Shown here: piece after piece, positions 7,643 to 16,445 of the stretch
Layout of the letters: every line of letters starts with the position of its first letter
Numbering within the stretch: position 1 is the first letter of the stretch
NCBI GenBank assembly: GCA_041739345.1
Contig: JBGSNZ010000002.1
Coordinates: 62,001-126,000 of the forward strand
Length of the DNA: 64,000 bases
Direction of reading: 5' to 3'
Source: DIGJ01 sp041739345
Lineage (GTDB): Bacteria > Bacillota > Clostridia > Lachnospirales > Lachnospiraceae
Program-made: the position numbers and the translations under genes
The notes under the pieces: model-generated
The model's input: the letters and a program-made list of their open reading frames with translations, nothing else
Told to the model about the DNA's origin: nothing
Databases searched by the model: none

Positions 7643-9601
7643 ATGATGTCATATCATGAACAAAACATAGGAATTGAAGTGGGCTATGGGGAATGCTCTT
7701 TTTCTATGAGTCGAGGAAGTTTTAAAATTAAAGATCGTGTTTTTAGGAAAGAAAAATTAGTACAGGGTAAGAAAAATCTCGAAGCTGATAGCATACAACT
7801 ACCATATATGAATGGTAAAGAGGAAATGGTTTTGATTCTTGGGATAAAAGATGCAAATGAAAATGAAACGGAGTATTCCTTTTATCCTAAAATAGAAGAA
7901 AATATAAATCGTTATACGATTACTTTTCCAATGGATTCCTCCGATCGGATTTTTGGCTGCGGTGAAATGTTTACAAAGCTAAATTTAAGAGGTGAAAAGG
8001 TAAAGGTATGGGTGGCAGAACATCAGACGGCAAAACGAATAAGTAGAAAAGTGGTTCGGGAAAAATTATTTGGAAAAACACCGAAGAAAGTTTTGCGGTT
8101 TTCAGAATACGAAACCTATTATGCACAGCCGACGTTTGTTATTGCTGGAAAAGAAAAACGTTATGTCCATGTTGACGGTAGTGATTATATGGAATTTGAT
8201 TTTAGAAGTAAGGATTCGTTTACCTTATGCGTACATGGCAATTGCAAAATTTATATCGGATATGCTGAAAATTTCTCGCTTTTATCGATGCAGTTATCCA
8301 ACCGATTAGGTAGACAAAAAGCATTACCGGATTGGATCTATGAAGGTGCGATTCTTGGAATGCAAGGTGGAACGAAGACAATTACAGAAAAACTTGCGAA
8401 AGCAAAAGAAGCGAATGTAAAAATTGCTGGTATCTGGTGCCAGGATTGGGAAGGCTGCCGCGTTACTAAATTTGGTTACCAACTTATGTGGAATTGGAAG
8501 TGGGATGATTCTCTTTATCCAAATCTAGATGCAAAAATAAAGGAATGGGAACAGGATGGAATTCGATTCTTAGGTTACATTAATCCGTTTCTTGCAATCG
8601 AAAAAGAGCTGTATCAAGAAGCAAACGAAAAAGGATATTGCGTAAAAAACAAAGACGGAGAAGATTATCAGGTAACCATAACAACGTTTCCTGCAGCAAT
8701 GCTAGATTTTACGAATCCAGATGCTTATGAGTGGATGAAGCAAATAATCAAACAAAATCTGATTGCGTTTGGATTAAAAGGATGGATGGCTGATTTCGGA
8801 GAGTATTTACCGTGTGATTGTGTTCTTTTTAGCGGTGAGGACCCTAAAAAGATTCATAATAAATGGCCTGCAATTTGGGCAAAACTCAACAAAGAAGCAA
8901 TTGAAGAGTCGGGACTTGATGAGGAAATATTCTTTTTTACGCGTGCTGGATATACAGAAAGCATAAAGTATTCAAAAATGATGTGGAATGGAGACCAGCA
9001 TGTTGACTGGTCCATGGATGATGGGTTACCATCCGTAATTCCGGCTACCTTATCCCTTGCAATGAGTGGATTTGGGATAACACACAGTGATGCTGGCGGG
9101 TACACTACCATGTTTCAAATCAAACGTGAGGAGGAGCTGTTGATGCGCTGGGTAGAATTGAGCACATTTTCACCACTGCTTCGAACGCATGAGGGAAACC
9201 AGCCAGGAAACAATGTTCAGTATGATAGTAATGAAAGAGTATTAAAACATTTTGCAAAAATGAGTCAAATGCATCAAAAACTTGCACCTTACCTAAAGCA
9301 TTTTATAAAAGAAACGCAAAATTTAGGAATTCCATTGATGAGACCTTTATTTTATCATTATGAGGAAGAAGAGGCGTATAACGAAGCATATGAGTATTTA
9401 TTAGGAAGGGATATTTTGGTGGCACCAGTTCTTGAGAAGGGGAAAACGGAACAAACGGTGTATCTTCCATCTGATCAGTGGATACATATGATCACCAAAG
9501 AAGAATATAGCAAAGGTTTTGTGAATGTAAAAGCACCGCTTGGTTGTCCGCCAGTTTTTATAAGAAAGGACAGTGAGTGGAGAAGCCAATTAAAGCTATA
9601 A
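7643..9601 (+). CDS. GH31 glycosidase, YihQ (sulfoquinovosidase)-like, with altered sulfonate-site residue
   Basis: A 652-residue GH31 enzyme strongly like E. coli YihQ: GIWCQDWEG, MWNWKW, GWMADFGEYLP and GDQHVDWSMDDG. The nucleophile is Asp384 and the acid/base Asp451. In sulfoquinovosidases the sulfonate is held by an Arg-Trp-Tyr set (Arg301, Trp304, Tyr508 in YihQ, from memory). Here Trp283 and Tyr487 are kept but the Arg position is Gln280. The enzyme may therefore prefer a related substrate. No signal peptide, so cytoplasmic. Start ATG 7643 (or 7646) follows GGGG. It is followed by its likely transporter gene; a second, canonical paralogue is at 26058. Confidence 0.85.
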   Translation: MMSYHEQNIGIEVGYGECSFSMSRGSFKIKDRVFRKEKLVQGKKNLEADSIQLPYMNGKEEMVLILGIKDANENETEYSFYPKIEENINRYTITFPMDSSDRIFGCGEMFTKLNLRGEKVKVWVAEHQTAKRISRKVVREKLFGKTPKKVLRFSEYETYYAQPTFVIAGKEKRYVHVDGSDYMEFDFRSKDSFTLCVHGNCKIYIGYAENFSLLSMQLSNRLGRQKALPDWIYEGAILGMQGGTKTITEKLAKAKEANVKIAGIWCQDWEGCRVTKFGYQLMWNWKWDDSLYPNLDAKIKEWEQDGIRFLGYINPFLAIEKELYQEANEKGYCVKNKDGEDYQVTITTFPAAMLDFTNPDAYEWMKQIIKQNLIAFGLKGWMADFGEYLPCDCVLFSGEDPKKIHNKWPAIWAKLNKEAIEESGLDEEIFFFTRAGYTESIKYSKMMWNGDQHVDWSMDDGLPSVIPATLSLAMSGFGITHSDAGGYTTMFQIKREEELLMRWVELSTFSPLLRTHEGNQPGNNVQYDSNERVLKHFAKMSQMHQKLAPYLKHFIKETQNLGIPLMRPLFYHYEEEEAYNEAYEYLLGRDILVAPVLEKGKTEQTVYLPSDQWIHMITKEEYSKGFVNVKAPLGCPPVFIRKDSEWRSQLKL

Positions 9602-9638
9602 TCTATAAAAAATAAAATATAGTTGAAAGGATTTTATT

Positions 9639-11051
9639 ATGGGGGAAGCAAAAACAAAATCAAGCACGAATGGACTTTTGTTTCGTGAAAAGTTCGGGTA
9701 TGCACTTGGAGATACTGGAGGGGTACTCGCATTTGGCGTAGTAAGTTCATTCTTACAAATGTATTATACGGATGTTTTACATATTTCATTAGCGAAAATT
9801 ACTATCTTAATGCTTGTTGCAAGAATCTGGGATGCAATCAATGATCCAATTTGGGGAAGATTTATTGATTCACGAAAGCCTACGAAGTACGGAAGATTTC
9901 GACCATATATCTTGTGGTTGTCATTTCCGCTTGCAATCTCTTTTATCCTAATGTTTATAAAAATACCGGGGCTTAGTGAAAATCAATATTTAATATATGC
10001 GTATATTACTTATATTTTTTATGGAATGATGTATACGGGAACCAATATACCGTATGGCTCTCTAGCTTCCGTAATGACTGAAGATGAAGTTGAGCGTTCT
10101 AGTTTGTCCGTGGCACGTTCCTTTGGAGCTGGTATTGGTTCCTTGCCAGGTCAGATACTCTTGCCGCTGTTTGTTTATTCTGTCGCAGTGGATACCGGAG
10201 TAAAATATTTAGATGCAAATAAAATGCTTGGTGCCGTAATTTTACTTTCCGGTTTTGCTTTAATTATATATTTTGTAAGCTTTAAACTAGTGAGGGAACA
10301 CGTCGTGCTTCCACCGAAACAAGAAAAAGGTAAAATGTCCGACAGTATGAAAGCACTCCTTCGAAACAAACCATTTATTGTGCTTTGTCTGGCCTCCATG
10401 ATGCTAATTGCCTCATCTATGTATACGCAGACGATTTATAACTTCTTATTTAAGAATTATTATAATAAACCAGAACTCTTTTCCTTGGTAACGGTATTTA
10501 CATATATCCCAATGTTAGCATTAATGCCTATCATGGGTAAATTAGTAAGACGGTTTGGAAAGAAAGAATTGTGTGCATATGGAATGCTCTTTGCTGCATG
10601 CATCAATTTAGTCATGTATGTAATAAAAATAGATAGTCCTATGGTTTTCTTATTTTTCTGCCTATTTGCAGGGTTTGGTATTAGTTTCTTTACCTTAGAA
10701 GTATGGGCGCTTGTTGCTGATATTATTGACTATCACGAATTACGAACCAATCGAAGAGAAGAAGGCACCGGATTTGCATGTTTTTCCTTCTCAAGAAAAT
10801 TAGGTCAGACGATTGCAGGAACTGGAGCTTCGATAGGACTTGGTTTAATAGGATACAATACGGCAGCAAATGCAGTAATACAAACCGATTCTGTCATTCA
10901 AAAAATGTATGATATTTCTACATTGGTCCCAGTGGGTATGTATTTTTTGATGTATGTTCTATTAAGAGTTTTTTATCCTCTAGGAAAGAAAGAATTGGCG
11001 GAAATGTCAGAGGCATTGAAAGCTCAAAGAAAACAAAATCAAGCGGTATAA
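9639..11051 (+). CDS. GPH-family (MFS) sugar:cation symporter
   Basis: A 470-residue membrane protein with about 12 hydrophobic segments and the glycoside-pentoside-hexuronide family opening (GYALGDTGG, then FLQMYYTDVL). Members such as MelB, YicJ and the sulfoquinovose-cluster proteins YihO/YihP import glycosides with Na+ or H+. The motif ARIWDAINDPIWG near residue 66 contains the family's conserved acidic cation-site region. Placed 37 bases after the GH31 gene, it probably imports that enzyme's substrate. The stop codon lies within a hairpin (11040-11063). Confidence 0.9.
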   Translation: MGEAKTKSSTNGLLFREKFGYALGDTGGVLAFGVVSSFLQMYYTDVLHISLAKITILMLVARIWDAINDPIWGRFIDSRKPTKYGRFRPYILWLSFPLAISFILMFIKIPGLSENQYLIYAYITYIFYGMMYTGTNIPYGSLASVMTEDEVERSSLSVARSFGAGIGSLPGQILLPLFVYSVAVDTGVKYLDANKMLGAVILLSGFALIIYFVSFKLVREHVVLPPKQEKGKMSDSMKALLRNKPFIVLCLASMMLIASSMYTQTIYNFLFKNYYNKPELFSLVTVFTYIPMLALMPIMGKLVRRFGKKELCAYGMLFAACINLVMYVIKIDSPMVFLFFCLFAGFGISFFTLEVWALVADIIDYHELRTNRREEGTGFACFSFSRKLGQTIAGTGASIGLGLIGYNTAANAVIQTDSVIQKMYDISTLVPVGMYFLMYVLLRVFYPLGKKELAEMSEALKAQRKQNQAV

Positions 11052-11063
11052 ACATACCGCTTG
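11040..11063 (+). other. Stop-codon hairpin at the end of the transporter gene
   Basis: CAAGCGGTAT (11040-11049) pairs perfectly with ATACCGCTTG (11054-11063) around the stop codon. There is no T-run, so it is more likely an RNA-stabilising or processing hairpin between cistrons than a terminator. Confidence 0.5.
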
Positions 11064-11090
11064 ATATAAAGATGAGCAGAACCTTATTCA

Positions 11091-11110
11091 ATTAATTAAA
11101 AGCTTTAATA
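11091..11110 (+). promoter_or_regulatory. Candidate operator shared by the two sugar clusters, site 2
   Basis: ATTAATTAAAAGCTTTAATA at 11091-11110 is identical at 19 of 20 positions to 22837-22856 upstream of the ABC importer. It contains the perfect inverted repeat ATTAAA-AGC-TTTAAT and lies 22 bases before the dehydrogenase start. This suggests an internal regulated promoter in the cluster; the regulator is inferred to be the ROK protein. Confidence 0.55.
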
Positions 11111-11132
11111 TAATAAGAAAGGATGTATGTAT

Positions 11133-12254
11133 ATGAAAGAAAAATTTAACTACTATATGCCGACCAGAATTTGCTTTGAGAATGGAATTACAAAGCAGAT
11201 GAATGATTATATCAAAGGAGAACATGTTTTAATTATATCGGATCCTTTCTTATTCGATAATGGGACTGCAACTAGGATAGGTGATAGTTTAGTTGGGAAA
11301 AAGGTTTGTTATTTTTCAAAGATAGAACCGAATCCCTCCTGTGAGAGCGTTGACATGGCGGCTGATCTTGCCAGAGAGCAAAAAGCAGACTGCGTGATTG
11401 GACTAGGTGGTGGAAGCTCTCTGGATGTTGCTAAAATTGTTTCTTGCTTGGTAAGCAATGAGGGAAGTATCTATGATTACTATTCAGGAGGAAGCAAAAC
11501 CTTTCTAAAGCGGACATCTGAGCTGATTTGCATTCCAACAACCGCAGGTACCGGTAGCGAAGTTACAAACGTTGGAGTGTTTACGAACAAAAAGGCAGGA
11601 ATTAAAATGCCGATGGTGAACGATGAGTTTTGGCCGGATTATGCAATTGTAGATGGAGAACTTACTTTTACACTTCCATCAAAAGTTACAGCGTCTACTG
11701 GAATGGATGCTTTTTGCCATGCGATTGAGGCGTATTGGAATAAAGGTTCTATACCTATCTGCGATATGATTGCAATGGGTGCAATGAAAATAGTTCTGGA
11801 AAATATAAAAACAGCATATGACGAACCAAGCAATCCGACGGCAAGAGGAAATATGATTGTTGCTAGTCTAATTGCAGGAATTGCGTTCAGCCAGACAAGG
11901 ACCACCGGAATTCATGCACTTAGTTTTCCGCTGACAACGGAATTTGGAGCAAGTCATGGTACAGCATGCTCGATTACTTTGCCTAAGTTTATACGCATCA
12001 GCAAAGAAGGTGCTTTGGAAAAAATGAAAACGCTGTCTAACTATCTTGGATTTGAAAGTATCGATTCTTTTGCAGATGCAGTAGAAAATTTAATGGTAAG
12101 CATGGAAATGCCGGTGCGTTTACATGAAATTGGAGTGAAGGAAGAAGATTTACCCCATATTACAACGGTTGGTTTAAATGCAGCGATTATACAACTGACA
12201 CCAGCTGTCATGAACGAAGAAACGGTATATGCATTATTAAAAACTATTTTATAA
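11133..12254 (+). CDS. Iron-dependent alcohol dehydrogenase, candidate sulfolactaldehyde reductase
   Basis: A 373-residue group III Fe-ADH. It has the NAD(P)-binding GGGSSLDVAK near residue 95 and metal-ligand segments CHAIEAYW and GASHGTACS. The start chosen is ATG 11133, nine bases after AAAGGA; ATG 11127 is too close. Family members reduce aldehydes or oxidise polyols. Because it precedes split transketolase and RpiB-like genes, the best guess is reduction of 3-sulfolactaldehyde to 2,3-dihydroxypropane-1-sulfonate with NADH, as in described Clostridium sulfoglycolysis. A glycerol- or 1,3-propanediol-type activity is possible. The shared operator site lies upstream. Confidence 0.82.
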   Translation: MKEKFNYYMPTRICFENGITKQMNDYIKGEHVLIISDPFLFDNGTATRIGDSLVGKKVCYFSKIEPNPSCESVDMAADLAREQKADCVIGLGGGSSLDVAKIVSCLVSNEGSIYDYYSGGSKTFLKRTSELICIPTTAGTGSEVTNVGVFTNKKAGIKMPMVNDEFWPDYAIVDGELTFTLPSKVTASTGMDAFCHAIEAYWNKGSIPICDMIAMGAMKIVLENIKTAYDEPSNPTARGNMIVASLIAGIAFSQTRTTGIHALSFPLTTEFGASHGTACSITLPKFIRISKEGALEKMKTLSNYLGFESIDSFADAVENLMVSMEMPVRLHEIGVKEEDLPHITTVGLNAAIIQLTPAVMNEETVYALLKTIL

Positions 12255-12266
12255 GGAGGAGATAAA

Positions 12267-13097
12267 ATGCTGGCAAAAAAGAAGATGGAACTAGAAGAAA
12301 AAGCAAATGAAATACGAAAATTAACCATTCAAATGATTGGAGAACTTGGAACAGGACATATAGGAGGCGCGTTATCCTTATGTGAGGTGTTATCAGTTTT
12401 ATATTTTGATACATTAAATATTGACCCTTTGAACTCTAAAATGGAGAACCGCGACCGATTTGTTTTATCAAAAGGACATGGGGGTCCAGCGCTATATGCA
12501 ACGCTTGCATTAAAAGGATTTCTTCCAATGGAGGAATTAAAGACACTCAATCGGCCAAATACAAAATTACCAAGTCATTGTGATATGCGATTAACAAATG
12601 GTATCGATATGTCAACCGGTTCATTAGGACAGGGATTTTCAGCAGCATGCGGAATGGCAGTCGCTGCACAGCTCGATCACAAGGATTTGTATATCTACTC
12701 TATTATTGGAGATGGTGAGAGTCAAGAAGGACAAATTTGGGAGGCTGCAATGCTTGCAGGAAGCAGACGCCTTGATAACTTTATTGCGTTTACCGATTAC
12801 AACAAAATGCAGTTAGATGGCTATATCGAACAGGTCAATGGATTGGAACCACTGAATAAAAAGTGGGAAGCATTTGGTTGGCATGTGCAAAGTGTAGATG
12901 GACACGATGTGGAACAAATCCGTCATGCAATTGATAATGCAAAGAAAATAAAAGGAAAACCTTCTATGATTTTATTAGATACAATCAAGGGTATGGGTGG
13001 ATACTTCTGCGAGAACCTGGTTGCCTCTCACAATATGAATATTACAGAAGATATGTGGAAAAAGGCAGTAGATCTATTAGCAAAGGAGGAGATGTAA
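12267..13097 (+). CDS. Transketolase, N-terminal (TPP-binding) subunit
   Basis: A 276-residue protein equal to the first third of a full transketolase. It shows GTGHIGGALSLCEVL, the SKGHGGPALYA motif and the thiamine-pyrophosphate/Mg binding segment GDGESQEGQIWEAAM followed by Asn in DYNKMQ. Start ATG 12267 follows a strong AGGAGGAG. The second subunit begins one base after its stop, so the two are made together. It moves two-carbon units between sugar phosphates, or in this context possibly from sulfofructose. The split form is common in Firmicutes carbohydrate clusters. Confidence 0.92.
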   Translation: MLAKKKMELEEKANEIRKLTIQMIGELGTGHIGGALSLCEVLSVLYFDTLNIDPLNSKMENRDRFVLSKGHGGPALYATLALKGFLPMEELKTLNRPNTKLPSHCDMRLTNGIDMSTGSLGQGFSAACGMAVAAQLDHKDLYIYSIIGDGESQEGQIWEAAMLAGSRRLDNFIAFTDYNKMQLDGYIEQVNGLEPLNKKWEAFGWHVQSVDGHDVEQIRHAIDNAKKIKGKPSMILLDTIKGMGGYFCENLVASHNMNITEDMWKKAVDLLAKEEM

Positions 13098-13098
13098 G

Positions 13099-14052
13099 AT
13101 GGTAAAAGAAGACAGATGGCTCAGAGAAACTTATGTTGACTTATTGATAGAAGCAGCCCAAGCAGATGATCGTATTGTAATTTTGGAAGCAGATTTAATG
13201 AAAGCTGCCGGTACTGCTAGATTTATGGAAATCTTTCCGGAGCGAACAATTAATGTTGGAATTGCAGAAGCAAATATGATTAGTGTAGCTGCGGGGATGT
13301 CGGCAATGGGAAAAATTCCATTTACCCATACATTTACACCATTTGCGACACGTCGCTCTTGTGATCAGGTGACGCTATCGGTTGCCTATGCTGGACTGAA
13401 TGTTAAGTTAATGGGAAGTGACCCAGGTGTTACGGCAGAACTTAACGGCGGAACGCATATGAGCATGGAAGATGTATCAATCATGCGAAACATTCCTGGG
13501 ATGGTAATATATGAACCGGTTGATTCGGCTCAGCTAAAAAGCATATTTCCTCAAATTCTAGAACACAATGGGCCGGTTTATATTCGACTACTTCGAAGAA
13601 ATGCGGATAAGGTATTTTGTGAAAATGATACCTTTACCTTAGGAAAAGGATTTCGAATCAAAGAAGGAAAAGATGTATCTATTTTTGCTACGGGTATTAT
13701 GGTTGCGGATGCCATTGAAGCTGCAAAGGAACTTGAAACAATGGGTATTGATGCAGAAGTGATTAATATACATACCATAAAACCACTGGATCATGAACTT
13801 GTGCTGGAAAGCGCAAAAAAGACAGGAGCAGTCGTTACGGCAGAAAATCATAACGTAATTGGAGCTCTTGGAAGTGCAGTATCTGAGTTCCTTGGCGAAA
13901 ATTATCCGGTGCCAGTGAAACGAGTTGGTGTTATGGATCACTTTGGTGAAGTTGGACTAACGGATTTCCTCAAAGAAAAGTATGGTTTGACAAAAGAAGC
14001 AATTGTAAAAGCAGCACTTACAGTGATAGAAAGAAAGGAGTCTAGGAAATGA
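13099..14052 (+). CDS. Transketolase, C-terminal subunit
   Basis: A 317-residue protein with the pyrimidine-binding domain (EADLMKAAGTARF, NVGIAEANMISVAAGMS with catalytic Glu) and the C-terminal domain of transketolases. It completes the active site formed with the subunit encoded just upstream. The gene overlaps the RpiB-like gene by 4 bases (ATGA), so they are translationally coupled, a useful clue that the transketolase product is the substrate of that isomerase. In described sulfo-transketolase clusters the same trio (two transketolase subunits and an RpiB-like isomerase) occurs. Confidence 0.92.
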   Translation: MVKEDRWLRETYVDLLIEAAQADDRIVILEADLMKAAGTARFMEIFPERTINVGIAEANMISVAAGMSAMGKIPFTHTFTPFATRRSCDQVTLSVAYAGLNVKLMGSDPGVTAELNGGTHMSMEDVSIMRNIPGMVIYEPVDSAQLKSIFPQILEHNGPVYIRLLRRNADKVFCENDTFTLGKGFRIKEGKDVSIFATGIMVADAIEAAKELETMGIDAEVINIHTIKPLDHELVLESAKKTGAVVTAENHNVIGALGSAVSEFLGENYPVPVKRVGVMDHFGEVGLTDFLKEKYGLTKEAIVKAALTVIERKESRK

Positions 14053-14528
14053 AAAAAATATTGATTGGATCCGATAAGTCAGGATTTGATTTAAAAGAAG
14101 CAGTAAAGGAACATTTAATTACACAGGGATATGAAGTTGAGGACTGTGGAACGAGAAATGTGGATGAGCCAATGCCATATTTTAAAGTTGCACCGATTGC
14201 CGCTACGAAAGTAATGAATCAGGAATATGATAAGGCAATATTGATTTGTGGTACTGGAATGGGAATGGCGATTGTTGCAAATAAATACCAGGGCGTTTAT
14301 GCAGCGGTGTGCGAAAATACATATGCAGTAGAAAAATGCAGGGCGATTAATGATGCAAATATTTTAACAATGGGTGGCTGGATCACCGCAAATATTGTTG
14401 GTTGTGAAATGGTAGATACTTTTTTAAATACAGAGTTTACACAAAACTTAGAAGAATGGCGCAAAGAATTTTTGACAAATGCAAGAAAAGAAGTAAAGGA
14501 ACTTGAACATACAATTTATGGAAAGTAG
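14049..14528 (+). CDS. RpiB/LacAB-family sugar isomerase, divergent
   Basis: A 159-residue RpiB-fold protein. The catalytic cysteine loop ICGTGMGMAIVANK and the NDANIL segment are intact. Other RpiB hallmarks are changed: the GCDH-type N-terminal motif reads GSDKSG, HDTY-type reads ENTY, and the C-terminal phosphate-binding GGRHxxR motif is absent. In ribose-5-phosphate isomerases these residues handle ring opening and the phosphate. Their loss fits a substrate without phosphate, such as 4-deoxy-4-sulfoerythrose in the transketolase sulfoglycolysis route. Coupled to the transketolase C subunit by a 4-base overlap. Confidence 0.85.
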   Translation: MKKILIGSDKSGFDLKEAVKEHLITQGYEVEDCGTRNVDEPMPYFKVAPIAATKVMNQEYDKAILICGTGMGMAIVANKYQGVYAAVCENTYAVEKCRAINDANILTMGGWITANIVGCEMVDTFLNTEFTQNLEEWRKEFLTNARKEVKELEHTIYGK

Positions 14529-14539
14529 AGGATACGTAT

Positions 14540-15217
14540 ATGAAATATTTTTTAGACAGCGCAAAATTAGATGAAATTAAATATGCCTATGAGAATTACT
14601 GTATTGACGGCGTTACTACAAATCCAAAACACATCAAGCTAAGTGGCAAACCATTTATACAAGTAGTAAAAGACATTGCTGCATGGATTAAAGAAGAAGG
14701 ATTAGAAGGGATGGAAAAATTTCCAGTATCCTTTGAAATCAACCCGCATTTGGATAAATGGGAGGAAATTGTAGACGCTGCAAAAGAGGTGGCTTCCTAT
14801 TCTCCAAATTATGTGATTAAAATTCCTTGCTGTGAGCAAGGATTGATTGCAGCAAAAAAACTAGAAGAGCAGGGAATACGCACAAATGTAACATTAGTTT
14901 TTTCCGCTTCACAGGCGATTCCGGTTGGTAAGCTTGGCGCAAAGTTTGTATCTCCATTTGTTGGTTGGAAAGAAAATAGTGGGGACAATGCAGACTATAT
15001 TCAAGATATTATTGATATCTATTGTAACTATGGATTTGAAACAGAAATTATTGTTGCTGCGATTCGAAATGGTAGGCAAATTGCAGATTTTGCAACGATG
15101 GGAGCTGATATAGTCACCTGTGGTTTGGATGTTTACAAAGCAAGTTTTGAACATCCGTTTACTACGTATGGACTTGATATTTTCCGTGAAGCATGGGATA
15201 ACACAGCAAAAGAATAA
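14540..15217 (+). CDS. Short transaldolase / fructose-6-phosphate aldolase-like protein
   Basis: A 225-residue class I aldolase of the FSA/TalC size class. It opens with KYFLDSAKLDEI, has DGVTTNPK near residue 24, and Schiff-base Lys94 in YVIKIPCCEQG. Members cleave or transfer a dihydroxyacetone unit. Sulfofructose transaldolases of the sulfo-TAL pathway, as I recall, belong to this group, so this enzyme could convert sulfofructose plus glyceraldehyde 3-phosphate to sulfolactaldehyde plus fructose 6-phosphate. An ordinary transaldolase is the alternative. It lies 11 bases after the isomerase gene. Confidence 0.85.
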   Translation: MKYFLDSAKLDEIKYAYENYCIDGVTTNPKHIKLSGKPFIQVVKDIAAWIKEEGLEGMEKFPVSFEINPHLDKWEEIVDAAKEVASYSPNYVIKIPCCEQGLIAAKKLEEQGIRTNVTLVFSASQAIPVGKLGAKFVSPFVGWKENSGDNADYIQDIIDIYCNYGFETEIIVAAIRNGRQIADFATMGADIVTCGLDVYKASFEHPFTTYGLDIFREAWDNTAKE

Positions 15218-15259
15218 GAGCACGAACTTTGAATGCCATTAAAGCGGCAGATAGGAACA

Positions 15260-15380
15260 AAGAGCAGCGCAGAAATGAGGAGAAAGAGTGAGAGTAAAAC
15301 ATTTTCACTCAGCAAGTTTGTGTCTGCGCTGCGCACACAAACTTGATATGCGCAAAGAGCAGCGCAGAAATGGAGAAAAT
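15260..15380 (+). promoter_or_regulatory. Candidate structured 5' RNA element upstream of the second transaldolase
   Basis: Second copy of the element before ptsH. A small hairpin (15286-15292 with 15304-15310) is followed by a larger one (15313-15323 with 15335-15345). Its loop TCTGCGCTGC (15323-15332) is complementary to GCAGCGCAGA at 15359-15368 beside the ribosome site. Compared with 4551-4585 the stem differs by at least two compensatory pairs (A-T to G-C and A-T to T-A). The segment GAGCAGCGCAGAAATG also occurs at the left edge (15262-15277), so the element is flanked by direct repeats. Confidence 0.55.
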
Positions 15381-16445
15381 ATGAGCGAATATTTAGGAAA
15401 ACTACATGAATCAGCAGTAAGATTTCCACAAACGGATATATGGATGGACTCTTGCGGAGAAGAAGAACTAAACTATGGTCTGGAAAGAGGAATCGTTGGA
15501 GCTACCAGCAATCCGATTATTGTCGGAAGCGTGATTAAGAATGAATTAAACATTTGGGAAGATCGAATCAAAGAATTGATAGAAGAAATGAAAGATGCAA
15601 CAGAAGATGAGATAGCTTGGGCATTAATTCATGAAATCGGAGCTCTTCGCAGCAAAAAATTACTTCCTGTTTTTGAAAAATATCAAGGAAAAAAAGGAAG
15701 ATTATCCATACAAACAAACGCAAAATATTATCGAAACAAAGATAAAATGGTAGAACAGGCTATGGTTTTAAATGCCCTTGGTTCCAATATGCAGGTAAAA
15801 ATGCCTGCAGGAATGGCTGGCATTGCTGCAATGGAGGAAGTTACCTATCGCGGCGTTAGTATTAATGCAACGGTTTCCTTTACAGTAGCACAAGCTGTAG
15901 CAGTAGCCGAAGCGGTAGAACGCGGGTTAAAGCGAAGAGAAGAAGAAGGCCTTTCAACCGATGAAATGGCTCCAGTTTGTACCATTATGATAGGAAGAAC
16001 AGATGACTGGTTGAAGGAATACACAACAAAAACTGGGATGGTCGTAAAACCAGAAGTACTTGAATGGGCTGGCGTTGCAGTTATAAAAGAAGCATATCGA
16101 ATTTATACGCAAAGAGGATACTGCACGAAATTATTATCTGCTGCCAATCGAAATGTATATCATTTCAGTGAACTAGTTGGTGGAAACTTAGCACAGACCA
16201 TTAATTATAGCTGGCATAAACGGTTAAACGCATGTGATGTAACCGTAGAAGATAGAATTGAAAAACCAGTGATAGAAGAATACATGCAAGAGCTTAGAAA
16301 AATTCCAGAATTTAAAAAAGCATTTGAAGAAGACGGCATGAAGATTGAGGAATTTGAAAAATTCGGAAGTTTCCGTGATACCTTAACTACCTTCATGGCA
16401 GGATATGATGATCTGTGTAAATTGATTCGAGGCTACATGATATGA
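15381..16445 (+). CDS. Transaldolase, long form
   Basis: A 354-residue transaldolase-family protein. GATSNPIIVGSVI (about 40-52) matches the family TSNP motif and Lys140 in NMQVKMPAG is the expected Schiff-base lysine. The C-terminal part resembles the Tal/Pgi-type long transaldolases. The start chosen is ATG 15381 after TGGAGAA; a longer frame from 15288 only runs through the repeat element. It overlaps the EamA gene by 4 bases. Its presence next to an FSA-like enzyme and a transketolase is unusual; it may recycle sugar phosphates or act on the sulfo-sugar itself. Confidence 0.85.
   Translation: MSEYLGKLHESAVRFPQTDIWMDSCGEEELNYGLERGIVGATSNPIIVGSVIKNELNIWEDRIKELIEEMKDATEDEIAWALIHEIGALRSKKLLPVFEKYQGKKGRLSIQTNAKYYRNKDKMVEQAMVLNALGSNMQVKMPAGMAGIAAMEEVTYRGVSINATVSFTVAQAVAVAEAVERGLKRREEEGLSTDEMAPVCTIMIGRTDDWLKEYTTKTGMVVKPEVLEWAGVAVIKEAYRIYTQRGYCTKLLSAANRNVYHFSELVGGNLAQTINYSWHKRLNACDVTVEDRIEKPVIEEYMQELRKIPEFKKAFEEDGMKIEEFEKFGSFRDTLTTFMAGYDDLCKLIRGYMI

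Noticed and set aside
15288..15380. N-terminal extension of the long transaldolase
   Set aside because: Also translation of the repeat element; ATG 15381 has a ribosome site and matches family length.
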